64,000 nucleotides of DNA from Pseudomonas sp. 14P_8.1_Bac3 (GTDB taxonomy: Bacteria; Pseudomonadota; Gammaproteobacteria; Pseudomonadales; Pseudomonadaceae), in the NCBI RefSeq assembly GCF_025466085.1, contig NZ_JANLOD010000065.1, forward strand, positions 115,470-179,469, read 5' to 3'. The translations under genes and the position numbers were made by a program. Below are positions 25,477 to 34,848 of this stretch, one piece after another (position 1 is the stretch's first letter; the number at the start of each line of letters is the position of its first letter). Below the pieces are notes generated by a model that saw only the letters and a program-made list of their open reading frames with translations, was not told the DNA's origin and did not search any database.

Positions 25477-26288
25477 GACTTTCCATTAGCCACGAGACCA
25501 CCTATCACTACGAAGATCAGGTGCGGGCGAGCATCCAGTACCTGCGACTGACACCTCACGACAGCGAACGTCAGCACGTGATCAGCTGGCAACTCGATCT
25601 GCCGCGCCCGGTTCGCGCGCAACTCGATCCGTTCGGCAATATCCTGCACGTGCTGACCATGGACGAGCCACACGAAGCGATCATCATCGGCGCCCGAGGC
25701 CAGGTCGACATCGACGAACTGCGCGAAGCCGAGCACGAGAGTCAGTCGGCGCTGCCATTCCTGCGTTTCACCCGCCTGACCGAAGCCGACGAAGCCTTGC
25801 GCGCGTTCGCCGGGAAGGAATGCAAAAAGCGCCGGGACCGCACGGCGTTGATCGACTTGATGCACGGCTTGAACTCGCACATGACCTACACGCCGGGCTC
25901 CACCGAAGTGGATACCAGCGCGGCCCAGGCGTTCGCGGGGCGTTCCGGGGTGTGCCAGGACCACACCCACGCGTTCCTTGCCTGCGCCCGCAGCCTGGGC
26001 ATCCCCTCGCGTTATGTGTCGGGCTATCTGTACAGCGAGGACTGCGAGCACCTGGCCAGTCACGCCTGGGCGGAAGCCTGGCTGGATGACGCGTGGTACA
26101 GCTTTGACGTGACCAACGAGCTGGCGCGTCCGGAACGCCATTTGAAACTGGCGGTGGGCCTGGATTACCTGGATGCGTGCCCGGTGCGCGGCATGCGCCG
26201 GGGCGGTGGCTGCGAGCAGATGCACGCGAAGGTGTTCGTATCGCCGTTGCCAATGCCAGCCCCGGTCATCTCCGTCCAACAACAGTAA
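25473..26288 (+). CDS. Transglutaminase-fold cysteine protease/transamidase
   Basis: 271 residues. N-terminal beta domain (Bact_transglu_N, about 1-90: RLSISHETTYHYEDQVRASI) and transglutaminase core with an intact triad C161 (SGVCQDH), H197 (SHAWAEAW) and D212 (SFDVTN). No signal peptide, so it acts in the cytoplasm. In this operon type it could cleave or cross-link the product of the ATP-grasp ligase. Overlaps the alpha-E gene by ATGA, so translation is coupled. A REPIN follows directly. Confidence 0.92.
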   Translation: MRLSISHETTYHYEDQVRASIQYLRLTPHDSERQHVISWQLDLPRPVRAQLDPFGNILHVLTMDEPHEAIIIGARGQVDIDELREAEHESQSALPFLRFTRLTEADEALRAFAGKECKKRRDRTALIDLMHGLNSHMTYTPGSTEVDTSAAQAFAGRSGVCQDHTHAFLACARSLGIPSRYVSGYLYSEDCEHLASHAWAEAWLDDAWYSFDVTNELARPERHLKLAVGLDYLDACPVRGMRRGGGCEQMHAKVFVSPLPMPAPVISVQQQ

Positions 26289-26297
26289 CAATTGACT

Positions 26298-26392
26298 CCT
26301 GTGGGAGCGGGCTTGCTCGCGAATGCGGTTTTTCTGTCTGCATATTTGTGACTGAAACACTGCATTCGCGAGCAAGCCCGCTCCCACAGGGG
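26298..26392. repeat. REPIN
   Basis: CCTGTGGGAGCGGGCTTGCTCGCGAATGC ... GCATTCGCGAGCAAGCCCGCTCCCACAGG. Perfect complement over about 29 bases; lies between convergent genes. Confidence 0.95.
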
Positions 26393-26400
26393 TAATAGTG

Positions 26401-27222
26401 TCAGGGCTTAACCTTGCGCCCCGCCATATGCTTCAAATACCCCACCAACCTCTGCAGATCCGCATCTGGCAATACCGCCGCCGAAAAACCCGGCATCTTC
26501 GCCTGTGGCCACTGCCGCAAACTCTGCGGGTCCCTGATATACCGCTTCAAAAAGTCCGCGGCAAAATACTCGGTCGGGTTAAACGGAATGTTCAGGTCCG
26601 GTCCGACCTGCGCATCCCCGGCACCATTGAGCCGATGGCACGCCAGGCAGTTCTTCTGGAATGACGCAAACCCCAGGTTCACCGGGTCGTCCGCCTTCAA
26701 CGCCGGATCAGGCAACAGGGCAGGGAAGCGCTCGGCCACCGGCGCCAGGCGCTTGATGCCCGCCACTTGAAACGGCCATTGCTCAGGGCTGATGTTGCCC
26801 GCCTGCGGATCCGTCCAGACCAGATAAAACGGCCCGGCACTCGGCTTGCCTGCCGACAACGCCGGCCAGGGTTTGGCCGGGTCTTCAATCGCCAGCCAGG
26901 CCCGCGCGCCTTTGGCAGTGAGCAATGGCGCTGCGTCCAGTTCGGCGGCAAAACCATCCAGTGCCACGGCTTGCAGGTGATCGCCAGGCTTGATGCCGTT
27001 TAGCAATGCTGCCAAGGGCACGGCGCGATAGCTCATGCTCCGTTTGTAGGAAACGTCGTCGTTGATCGTGATGGTCTGAACCTGAGGATGCTTGAGCAAT
27101 TCCTCGGTCTGCCAGGTGCGACTATTCGCGCCAAGCTCCAGGTTCAGCTGTGCGGCATAGAGGGGCGAGCCGAACAGCAAGGCCCCGAGCAGAATGAGCG
27201 TTTTCAAAAGATCGCCGTCCAT
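26401..27222 (-). CDS. Exported c-type cytochrome with molybdopterin-domain-like N-terminus
   Basis: 273 residues with a signal peptide (LLKTLILLGALLFGSPLYAAQ). Residues 25-160 resemble the oxidoreductase molybdopterin-binding fold (YRAVPLAALLNGIKPGD, LDGFAAELDAAPL) but lack the conserved cysteine of sulfite-oxidase-like enzymes. The C-terminal part is a mono-haem cytochrome: CLACH at 192-196 with a likely axial methionine in KMPGF (M243). Periplasmic electron carrier; partner unknown. The start is uncertain, since no clear ribosome site precedes ATG at 27222. Confidence 0.8.
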   Translation of the reverse strand: MDGDLLKTLILLGALLFGSPLYAAQLNLELGANSRTWQTEELLKHPQVQTITINDDVSYKRSMSYRAVPLAALLNGIKPGDHLQAVALDGFAAELDAAPLLTAKGARAWLAIEDPAKPWPALSAGKPSAGPFYLVWTDPQAGNISPEQWPFQVAGIKRLAPVAERFPALLPDPALKADDPVNLGFASFQKNCLACHRLNGAGDAQVGPDLNIPFNPTEYFAADFLKRYIRDPQSLRQWPQAKMPGFSAAVLPDADLQRLVGYLKHMAGRKVKP

Positions 27223-27332
27223 GTCGTGGAAGTGCCGCAAAGGTTGGCACACCCACGCTGGCTCGGGTAGCGAGCCAGTCACCTATTTGATGAGGCGATA
27301 AAAAACGTGACGCCGTATTTTTTATATAAGAC

Positions 27333-27428
27333 TCAGCCAATCACCTTGGTCAGGTTCGGCAAAATCAACAACAGCGTGGTGGCGAAAAGAATGAGTCCGG
27401 CTTGACGTACTTTCGACTGTTTGAACAT
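27333..27428 (-). CDS. Single-span membrane peptide
   Basis: 31 residues: basic start MFKQSKVRQAG and one membrane helix LILFATTLLLILPNLTKVIG. AAGGCGGT lies upstream of the ATG. The shape is that of a real small membrane protein and not chance coding, because the basic-then-hydrophobic order is clean and the start is well placed. Function unknown; it is divergent from the beta-oxidation operon. Confidence 0.6.
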   Translation of the reverse strand: MFKQSKVRQAGLILFATTLLLILPNLTKVIG

Positions 27429-27815
27429 GGCTTGACCGCCTTTTTTGTTATTTCCTGATGCCTGCCTGCATATCTCCATGACGGCAGCGCGTTGCACTTC
27501 CTGTAGGACGAGCGCCTCGGCAAAACCCGACGACAACTTCGTACATGTTCACCTTAGGGCCCGCGTCACCCGTGGCTTAGATCCCTTTCATATGGAATGC
27601 TCACTTACAGCTCTAAAAAAGGCATGAGGCCTATTGCCAGCTTCTTTGCCGCCCTTTTGCTAGACAGCTCGGTGTCCTGAAACGGTTAATCGGCAAGTCC
27701 GCTACCGTCCGTCTGAGCGTGTCCGTCAACGCCAGTGAGCATTGCGGTCATTGAATCGGCGGTGGCTCGGCTTAAGGTGAAGGCTCGGTATTCCATCGTC
27801 AGGTTCGAGGACGTC

Positions 27816-29021
27816 ATGACCCAAGCTTTGATTTTCGACGCGTTACGCACGCCCCGTGGCAAAGGCAAGGCCGATGGCGCATTGCACAGCGTCAAACCGG
27901 TGAACCTGGTGGCCGGGCTGCTCACTGCACTGCAGCAGCGTACGTCGCTGGACACCAGCCAGGTCGATGATGTGGTGCTCGGCTGCGTCACACCGGTTGG
28001 CGATCAAGGCGCGGACATTGCCAAGACGGCGACCCAGGTGGCTGATTGGGATGTCAGCGTGGCGGGCGTGCAGATCAACCGTTTCTGCGCGTCGGGGCTG
28101 GAGGCGGTCAACCTCGGCGCAATGAAAGTGCGTTCCGGCTTCGAAGAGCTGGTGGTCGTCGGCGGCGTCGAGTCGATGTCGCGGGTGCCGATGGGCAGCG
28201 ACGGCGGCGCCTGGGCGCTGGACCCGGAAACCAATCTGCACAGTCACTTCACCCCGCAAGGCGTGGGCGCCGACCTGATCGCCACCCTTGAAGGCTTCAG
28301 CCGCCAGGACGTCGATGCTTACGCGCTGCATTCCCAACAGAAAGCCGCGCGGGCCTGGGCTGAGGGTGCGTTCAGCAAATCGCTGGTGCCCGTGCGCGAC
28401 CAGAACGGCATCCTCCTTCTCGATCACGATGAATTCATTCGCGCCGACTCTACCCTCGAAGGCCTGGGCAAACTCAAGCCGAGTTTCGAGATGATGGGGC
28501 AGATGGGCTTCGACGCCACCGCTTTGCGGGTCTACAGCCACGTCGAGCGCATCAACCACGTGCACACACCGGGCAACAGTTCCGGGATCGTCGATGGCGC
28601 GGCGCTGATGCTGATCGGTTCCGAAGCCAAGGGCCGGGCGCTGGGCTTGCAGCCACGGGCGCGAATTGTCGCCACCGCGGTCACCAGTACCGACCCGACC
28701 ATCATGCTCACCGGTCCGGCACCGGCCACCCGCAAGGCACTGGCCAAGGCCGGGTTGCGGGTCGAAGACATCGAGCTGTTCGAAGTCAACGAAGCGTTTG
28801 CCTCGGTCGTGCTGAAATTCATCAAGGACATGGCCATCGATCCGGACAAGGTCAACGTCAACGGCGGCTCCATTGCCATGGGCCACCCGCTGGGGGCTAC
28901 CGGTTGCGCCATCCTCGGCACGCTGCTCGATGAACTGGAAAACCGGCGTCTGCGCTACGGCCTCGCGACCCTGTGTGTCGGCGGCGGCATGGGCATTGCC
29001 ACCATCATCGAACGCCTCTGA
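27816..29021 (+). CDS. Acetyl-CoA C-acyltransferase (thiolase)
   Basis: 401 residues. Thiolase with nucleophilic cysteine in INRFCASGLEAVN (about C91), NEAFA, MGHPLGATG (catalytic histidine) and CVGGGMG (second cysteine) near the C-terminus. ATG at 27816 follows GAGG; the frame upstream to 27735 has no ribosome site. Followed after 25 bases by a hydratase/dehydrogenase gene, so the two make a two-gene beta-oxidation unit like FadA and FadB in reversed order. Confidence 0.92.
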   Translation: MTQALIFDALRTPRGKGKADGALHSVKPVNLVAGLLTALQQRTSLDTSQVDDVVLGCVTPVGDQGADIAKTATQVADWDVSVAGVQINRFCASGLEAVNLGAMKVRSGFEELVVVGGVESMSRVPMGSDGGAWALDPETNLHSHFTPQGVGADLIATLEGFSRQDVDAYALHSQQKAARAWAEGAFSKSLVPVRDQNGILLLDHDEFIRADSTLEGLGKLKPSFEMMGQMGFDATALRVYSHVERINHVHTPGNSSGIVDGAALMLIGSEAKGRALGLQPRARIVATAVTSTDPTIMLTGPAPATRKALAKAGLRVEDIELFEVNEAFASVVLKFIKDMAIDPDKVNVNGGSIAMGHPLGATGCAILGTLLDELENRRLRYGLATLCVGGGMGIATIIERL

Positions 29022-29046
29022 GCCCTGACTTCAAGGAAACATCTTC

Positions 29047-31191
29047 ATGACTGAAGCCATTCGTTACGAAAAGGGTCAGGACCAGATCGTTGTCCTGACC
29101 ATCGACCTGCCGGGCCAGAGCGCCAACACCATGAATGCGGTCTACCGCGAGGCCATGGGCGCCTGCGTCGCGCGCCTGGTTGCCGAGAAAGACAGCATTG
29201 CCGGGGTCATCATCACATCGGCCAAGAAAACCTTCTTCGCCGGCGGCGACCTGAATGAACTGATCAAGGTCGGCAAACCCGAGGCCAAAGCCTTCTATGA
29301 CAGGGTGCTGACCCTGAAGGACCAGCTGCGAACCCTCGAAACCCTGGGCAAACCGGTGGTCGCCGCGATCAATGGCGCGGCGCTCGGCGGTGGCTGGGAA
29401 ATCTGCCTGGCCTGTCATCACCGCGTGGCGCTGGATCATCCTTCGGTGCAGCTCGGCTTGCCGGAAGTCACCCTCGGCCTGTTGCCGGGTGGCGGCGGGG
29501 TGGTGCGCATGGTGCGGATGCTGGGTCTGGAAAAAGCCCTGCCGTATCTGCTTGAAGGCACGAAAGTCCGGCCGCAGCAGGCCTTGCAGGCGGGTCTGAT
29601 CGAAGAACTGGCTGTCGATAGCGACGAGCTGCTGGCCAAGGCCCGGGCCTGGATTCTTGCAAACCCGGTGGCGGTACAACGCTGGGACGTGAAGGGCTAT
29701 CAGATTCCGGGCGGCACGCCATCGCATCCAAAAGTCGCGCAGATGCTGGCGATCGCGCCGTCGATCCTGCGCAGCAAAACCCAGGGCTGCCTGCCTGCGC
29801 CGGAGAAGATCCTGTGCGCCGCGGTAGAAGGCGCGCAGGTGGACTTCGCCACGGCGCACCTGATCGAAACACGCTACTTCACTGAACTGACCACCGGCCA
29901 GGTCTCGAAAAACCTGATCGGCACTTTCTGGTTCCAGCTCAATGAAATCAATGCGGGCGGCTCACGGCCGCATGGGTTTGCCCCTTACGTGACGCGGCGA
30001 GTGGGCGTCCTGGGCGCGGGTATGATGGGCGCCGGTATTGCTTTTGTCAGCGCCTCGGCCGGTATCGAGGTGGTGCTCAAAGACATCACGCTCGCGGCAG
30101 CGGAAAAGGGCAAGGCGCATTCGGTGGCGTTACTGGACAAAAAAGTTGCTCGTGGCCAGTTGAACACCGAACAGCGAGACGCCGTGCTGGCGCGCATCAC
30201 GACGACTGAACAGGATGCCGACCTGGCCGGTTGCGACCTGATCATCGAAGCCGTGTTCGAAGACCGCGAGCTGAAAGCCAAGGTCTCCTCAGCCGCGCAG
30301 CAGATCGTCGGCGCGGAGGCGGTGATCGCGTCCAACACCTCGACCTTGCCCATCAGCGGCCTGGCCACCGCCGTACCGGATCAAGGCAAATTCATCGGCC
30401 TGCATTTTTTTAGCCCTGTGGAAAAAATGCCGCTGGTGGAAATCATCAAGGGCGCCCAGACCAGCGACGAAACCCTGGCCCGTGGTTTCGATTTCGTACT
30501 GCAAATCAAGAAAACGCCGATAGTGGTCAACGACAGTCGCGGGTTCTTTACGTCGCGGGTGTTCGGCACCTTTACCAATGAAGGCATTGCCATGCTCGGC
30601 GAAGGCGTAAGCGCGGCGATGATCGAGACCGAAGCGCGCAAGGCCGGGATGCCTGTCGGGCCCCTGGCGATCTCTGACGAAGTTTCGCTCAGCCTCATGA
30701 GCCACATCCGCCAGCAAACGGCGAAGGACCTGAAAGCGGAAGGGAAACCGCTGATTGAACACCCCGCATTCGCGGTGATTGACTTGTTGCTGAACGAATA
30801 CAAACGTCCGGGCAAAGCCGCTGGAGGCGGTTTCTACGAATACCCGGTCGGTGGCCAGAAGCATTTGTGGCCGGAATTGAAAACCCGCTTCGAAAAAGCC
30901 GACGGGCAGATTTCACCGAAAGATGTGCGTGATCGCCTGCTGTTTGTACAAGCCTTGGAAACCGTGCGCTGCGTGGAGGAGGGCGTGCTGACCTCGACGG
31001 CGGACGCCAACGTCGGTTCGATCTTCGGCATCGGTTTTGCGACCTGGACCGGCGGTGCGCTGCAGTTCATCAACCAGTACGGCGTGAATGACTTCGTCGC
31101 CCGCGCGCAATACCTGGCCGAACAGTACGGCGAACGCTTCGCACCGCCGGCGCTGTTGCTGGAGAAGGCGGCCAAAGGGGAGGTGTTTTAA
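29047..31191 (+). CDS. 3-hydroxyacyl-CoA dehydrogenase / enoyl-CoA hydratase fusion
   Basis: 714 residues. Enoyl-CoA hydratase part (about 1-190) with the oxyanion-hole residues in FFAGGDLNEL and NGAALGGGWEICLACHHRVA; the NAD-binding dehydrogenase part begins with GVLGAGMMGAGIAFVSA (about 320) and carries HFFSPVEKMPLVE with the catalytic histidine; two C-terminal helical domains follow. It carries out hydration and oxidation of fatty acyl-CoA for the thiolase upstream. AAGGAA lies before the ATG. Confidence 0.94.
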   Translation: MTEAIRYEKGQDQIVVLTIDLPGQSANTMNAVYREAMGACVARLVAEKDSIAGVIITSAKKTFFAGGDLNELIKVGKPEAKAFYDRVLTLKDQLRTLETLGKPVVAAINGAALGGGWEICLACHHRVALDHPSVQLGLPEVTLGLLPGGGGVVRMVRMLGLEKALPYLLEGTKVRPQQALQAGLIEELAVDSDELLAKARAWILANPVAVQRWDVKGYQIPGGTPSHPKVAQMLAIAPSILRSKTQGCLPAPEKILCAAVEGAQVDFATAHLIETRYFTELTTGQVSKNLIGTFWFQLNEINAGGSRPHGFAPYVTRRVGVLGAGMMGAGIAFVSASAGIEVVLKDITLAAAEKGKAHSVALLDKKVARGQLNTEQRDAVLARITTTEQDADLAGCDLIIEAVFEDRELKAKVSSAAQQIVGAEAVIASNTSTLPISGLATAVPDQGKFIGLHFFSPVEKMPLVEIIKGAQTSDETLARGFDFVLQIKKTPIVVNDSRGFFTSRVFGTFTNEGIAMLGEGVSAAMIETEARKAGMPVGPLAISDEVSLSLMSHIRQQTAKDLKAEGKPLIEHPAFAVIDLLLNEYKRPGKAAGGGFYEYPVGGQKHLWPELKTRFEKADGQISPKDVRDRLLFVQALETVRCVEEGVLTSTADANVGSIFGIGFATWTGGALQFINQYGVNDFVARAQYLAEQYGERFAPPALLLEKAAKGEVF

Positions 31192-31286
31192 GGGACCGAT
31201 GACGCACTTCGGGGCTTGCCTTGTCACCGTGTTTCGAGGCAGGCTCTGAGGTGTGCATTATTCCCATCACGTGTCAGGTATTTTTT

Positions 31287-32009
31287 ATGTCGTTACGCAT
31301 CTGCATTCTGGAAACCGACATCCTGCGTCCGGAACTGGTCGATCAATATCAGGGTTACGGGCAGATGTTCCAGCGTCTGTTTTCGCAGCAGCCCATTGCG
31401 GCCGAGTTCATTGTCTACAACGTGATGCAGGGCGAGTACCCGAGCGATGACGAGACGTTTGATGCCTACCTCGTCACTGGCAGCAAGGCCGATTCCTTCG
31501 GCACCGATCCCTGGATCGAAACCCTCAAGGCGTACCTGCTGACCCGCTACGAACGCGGTGACAAACTGCTGGGCGTATGCTTCGGCCATCAGTTGCTGGC
31601 GTTGCTGCTGGGTGGCAAGAGCGAGCGTGCGACCCAGGGTTGGGGCGTCGGCACGCACAACTACAAACTGGCGGCCAAGGCGCCGTGGATGAGCCCGGTA
31701 CGCGAAGAACTGACGTTGCTGATCAGTCATCAGGACCAGGTGACCTCGCTACCGGAAAACGCCACGGTCATCGCTTCCAGCGATTTCTGCCCGTTCGCCG
31801 CGTACCACATCAACGATCAGGTGCTGTGCTTCCAGGGGCATCCGGAATTCATTCACGACTACTCGCGAGCGTTGCTGGATATTCGCCAGGAAGCACTGGG
31901 TGAGCAGATCTATTCGAAAGGCATGGCCAGCCTGGAGCAGGAGCATCATGGCACTACCGTTGCGGAGTGGATGATGCGGTTTGTGGCGCACAAGCCAGCG
32001 GCTGCTTGA
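31287..32009 (+). CDS. Class I glutamine amidotransferase
   Basis: 240 residues. The nucleophile elbow GVCFGHQLLA (cysteine about 97) and the C-terminal FQGHPEF (histidine) and E residues make the Cys-His-Glu triad of GATase1. Start ATG at 31287 with an AGG upstream; the longer frame from 31221 is rejected. Stand-alone GATase1 proteins of this type may remove glutamyl groups or feed an unlinked synthase. Substrate unknown. Confidence 0.88.
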   Translation: MSLRICILETDILRPELVDQYQGYGQMFQRLFSQQPIAAEFIVYNVMQGEYPSDDETFDAYLVTGSKADSFGTDPWIETLKAYLLTRYERGDKLLGVCFGHQLLALLLGGKSERATQGWGVGTHNYKLAAKAPWMSPVREELTLLISHQDQVTSLPENATVIASSDFCPFAAYHINDQVLCFQGHPEFIHDYSRALLDIRQEALGEQIYSKGMASLEQEHHGTTVAEWMMRFVAHKPAAA

Positions 32010-32020
32010 GATAAAAGCTT

Positions 32021-32096
32021 CGTTGGAAGCCGGCTTGCTCCTACACGGATCTTCGGTGCTGCGCAGATCATTGTGGGAGCAAGGCTTGCCCGCGAA
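32021..32096. repeat. Degenerate REP doublet
   Basis: CGTTGGAAGCCGGCTTGCTCCTACA and TTGTGGGAGCAAGGCTTGCCCGCGAA; both arms carry several changes from the core, so this is an old copy. Confidence 0.6.
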
Positions 32097-32119
32097 TTCT
32101 CCAGATATTTCGGTATTGA

Positions 32120-33091
32120 CTACAACCATCCCGATTTCTTGAAGCTCGCCCACAAACCCACACAGCCCACCGCTATAAACCCCAACACCGCGAAATACCC
32201 GTAATGCCAGCTCAGCTCGGGCATGTTCTGGAAGTTCATCCCATAGATGCCGGCGACCGCCGTCGGGAATGCCAGAATCGCCGCCCACGCCGCAAACTTT
32301 CGCTGCACCACGCTTTGCCGTGACGCCTCCAGCAACACCCCGACTTCAATGGTCTGACTGGCGATATCCGCCAGGGTCGTCAGGTCTTCCATTTGCCGCG
32401 TCACATGGATCTGCACATCGCGGAAGTACGGGCGCATGTTCTTGTCTATGAACGGAAAGCTCAGTTTCTGTAACTCTTCGCTAATCTCCACCATTGGCGC
32501 CGCGTACCGGCGCAGGCGCAAGACATCGCGACGCAGGCCGTGCAGTTTCTGGATGTCGTGTTCATTCAACGCGCTGCAGATGACGTTGCGTTCCAAGTCA
32601 TCGATTTCGGCATGGATGGCTTCGCCCACCGGTTGATAGTTTTCGATGACAAAATCGAGGATGGCGTAAAGAACGAAATCTTCCCCATGTTCCAACAACA
32701 GCGGACGCGCCTCACAGCGTTGGCGCACATAAGCGTAGGACGCCGAATGGCCGTTACGCGCGGTGATGATGTAACCGTTGCCGGCGAAGATGTGGGTTTC
32801 GATGAACTCCAGCTTGCCGTTCTCACGAATGGGCGAGTACGTGACGATAAACAATGCGTCGCCAAAGGTTTCCAGCTTCGGTCGACTGTGTTTTTCCAGG
32901 GCGTCTTCGATGGCCAGTTCGTGCAGGTTGAACTGGCGTTGCAGGTTGGCCAGTTCCTGAGCGTTCGGCTCTTCGAGGCCGATCCAGACGAAGTGGTCCG
33001 GCTTGGCAGCCCAGGCCGCGCCTTCGTCGAGGGTGATATTGGTGACTTTCTTACCGGCGCTGTAAACCGCAGCAGCAACAACTCTACCCAT
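32120..33091 (-). CDS. CorA-type divalent cation transporter
   Basis: 323 residues. Large cytoplasmic N-terminal domain, then two C-terminal membrane helices with the selectivity motif GMNFQNMPEL (about 282-291). The second helix ends in FKKSGWL. Forms a homopentamer moving Mg2+ (or Co2+/Zn2+ in related ZntB). ATG at 33091 begins MGRVVAAAVY; the frame further upstream is rejected, but no clear ribosome site was found, so the start carries some doubt. Confidence 0.9.
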   Translation of the reverse strand: MGRVVAAAVYSAGKKVTNITLDEGAAWAAKPDHFVWIGLEEPNAQELANLQRQFNLHELAIEDALEKHSRPKLETFGDALFIVTYSPIRENGKLEFIETHIFAGNGYIITARNGHSASYAYVRQRCEARPLLLEHGEDFVLYAILDFVIENYQPVGEAIHAEIDDLERNVICSALNEHDIQKLHGLRRDVLRLRRYAAPMVEISEELQKLSFPFIDKNMRPYFRDVQIHVTRQMEDLTTLADIASQTIEVGVLLEASRQSVVQRKFAAWAAILAFPTAVAGIYGMNFQNMPELSWHYGYFAVLGFIAVGCVGLWASFKKSGWL

Positions 33092-33190
33092 TTCAGGTTC
33101 ACTTCTTATTAGCAGGTGGCAGTGGCAGGCAGTGTTCAGCTTAGCCTTGTCTACTGCTTGAGAGTCAGTGAAATTTGCAGAGTTCGACGG

Positions 33191-33218
33191 CAAAAGAAAA
33201 CCCGCACAGGGCGGGTTT
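33191..33218 (-). terminator. Rho-independent terminator after plsC
   Basis: Read on the minus strand: GAAACCCGC-CCTGT-GCGGGTTTTC, an 8-bp stem with a T-rich tail directly after the plsC stop codon. Confidence 0.85.
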
Positions 33219-33221
33219 CGT

Positions 33222-33944
33222 TTACGCGGCTTGCAGTTGCCGATCCATCGAGGCGATGCACTCGCGCATCTGCTCGCGGCACTGGGCGATCAGCAGGGGC
33301 ATGTCATCCAGGCTCAAACCTGCGGTTGGAATCGCCGGCAGCGAACGAATCAGAATTTTCCCACTGCGCCAGCGGTTCAATCGCATATGTTTGACGTAAC
33401 TGCTGACACACACCTGGACGATCGGTACGCCGGCCGCAATAGCCATCTGGAACGCGCCTTTCTTGAAGGGCAGCAACTCTTCACCGAGGTTGCGCGTCCC
33501 TTCCGGGAAGACCCAGATCGACGTGTCTTCATGCTGCAAGGTGTGGGTGGTGGTCAACATCGACTGGCGCGCCTTGTGCGCATTGCCGCGGTCGATCAAC
33601 ACATTGCCGGCCAGCCAGAACAACTGGCCGAACAGCGGCACCCACTTCAGGCTCTTCTTGCCGATGCACACGGTGCGGCGGGGCACCACGTTGCCGAACA
33701 CGAACAGGTCGTAGTTGGACTGATGGTTGGCGATGATCACGCAGCTCTTGGGCTTATCCATCAGCGGAGCGACTTCAGCCTTCACCCGTAAACGCAGAAT
33801 ACACATGGCCGGCCATGCATAAAGGCGCGCGCACAGGCGGCTATTGTCCGGATTGAAGGGGCGACACAGACCCAGAATCACCCCCAGTACGCCGGCGAGA
33901 ATAAAGTGCAGGCCCATCAATAACATACGAAGCACGAACAGCAT
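33222..33944 (-). CDS. plsC: 1-acyl-glycerol-3-phosphate acyltransferase (PlsC type)
   Basis: 240 residues. N-terminal membrane helix (MLFVLRMLLMGLHFILAGVLG) then the acyltransferase motifs ANHQSNYD (block I, HX4D), GKKSL (block II) and VFPEGTRN (block III). Adds the second acyl chain to lysophosphatidate at the inner membrane. ATG at 33944 with GGGG upstream. A conserved FKKGAFQMA follows block III. Stands as its own unit upstream of corA on the same strand, with a terminator between. Confidence 0.9.
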   Translation of the reverse strand: MLFVLRMLLMGLHFILAGVLGVILGLCRPFNPDNSRLCARLYAWPAMCILRLRVKAEVAPLMDKPKSCVIIANHQSNYDLFVFGNVVPRRTVCIGKKSLKWVPLFGQLFWLAGNVLIDRGNAHKARQSMLTTTHTLQHEDTSIWVFPEGTRNLGEELLPFKKGAFQMAIAAGVPIVQVCVSSYVKHMRLNRWRSGKILIRSLPAIPTAGLSLDDMPLLIAQCREQMRECIASMDRQLQAA

Positions 33945-34107
33945 TTACAGGCCCCACCGGACAAAAGGTGGCGCAGTGTACGGATGTGCACTGTTTTCGG
34001 CAATTGCCGCTATAGAGGTAGTAGATAGGCGATGTTTGAGCGCATGTTTCCGACCTATCTGTCAGACGTGTGCTAGAGCGGTTGTCGTCTTTTCATCAAG
34101 GCCCGTA

Positions 34108-34135
34108 CGAAAAAGCCCGACACGACGGTCGGGCT
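34108..34135 (-). terminator. Rho-independent terminator after the crotonase gene
   Basis: AGCCCGAC/GTCGGGCT stem with loop ACGACG; read on the minus strand it ends in a T-rich tail (TTTTTCG). It serves the crotonase gene 34159-34848. Confidence 0.85.
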
Positions 34136-34158
34136 TGTAATGACAGCGCTGGCTTGGG

Positions 34159-34848
34159 TTAACCCATGTGTTCCTGATCCAGAGTGATCGCGTTATCCAG
34201 CGTTTCCAGCAGCGCCTTGCGCACCTTCAGCTTGGTGTTCTTGTGCGCGGTCATGTTGATCTTCTTCAGTTGACGGGCCGTCGCCAGCGCCGCGCCTTGC
34301 AGTTCTTCAGCCGCGACGACGACGTCGAGGAAACCTGCCTCCACGGCGCTCTGCGGATTGAACATCTCGCCATTGATCACCGAGCGGTGGAACGCCGCTT
34401 TAGCCAGACGATCGCGGGCAATCTCGATACCGGCGTGGTGCATGGTCATGCCGATCTGCACTTCATTCAGACCGATGCTGAACGGGCCGTCGACACCAAT
34501 GCGGTAATCCGCCGACAACAACAGGAACGCACCTTTAGCCACCGCGTGACCCGGGCAGGCGACGATCACCGGGAACGGGTGCGACAGCAGGCGGCGAGCC
34601 AGGGTCGAGCCAGCGGTTACCAGCGACACTGCTTCTTTAGGCCCGGCCGTCATCACTTTCAAGTCATAGCCGCCCGAGAGAATCCCCGGCGTACCGGTAA
34701 TGATCACCACGGCACGATCAGTGACTGCCTGATCCAGCGCAGCGTTAAACGCAGCAATCACGTCCGGGGAAATGGCATTGACCTTGCCGTTGCTCAGGGT
34801 CAGGGTCGCGATACCGTCTTCGAGGTGGTAGGCAATCAACTCACTCAT
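34159..34848 (-). CDS. Crotonase/enoyl-CoA hydratase family protein
   Basis: 229 residues. Crotonase fold with the oxyanion motifs LSGGYDLKVM (about 57-66) and GHAVAKGAFLLLSADYRIG (about 101-119). The glutamate pair of true hydratases is not apparent: the position after the glycine loop reads NEVQIGMTMHHAGIE. It may be an isomerase or have another acyl-CoA activity. ATG at 34848 follows AAGGAA. Single-gene unit. Confidence 0.85.
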   Translation of the reverse strand: MSELIAYHLEDGIATLTLSNGKVNAISPDVIAAFNAALDQAVTDRAVVIITGTPGILSGGYDLKVMTAGPKEAVSLVTAGSTLARRLLSHPFPVIVACPGHAVAKGAFLLLSADYRIGVDGPFSIGLNEVQIGMTMHHAGIEIARDRLAKAAFHRSVINGEMFNPQSAVEAGFLDVVVAAEELQGAALATARQLKKINMTAHKNTKLKVRKALLETLDNAITLDQEHMG

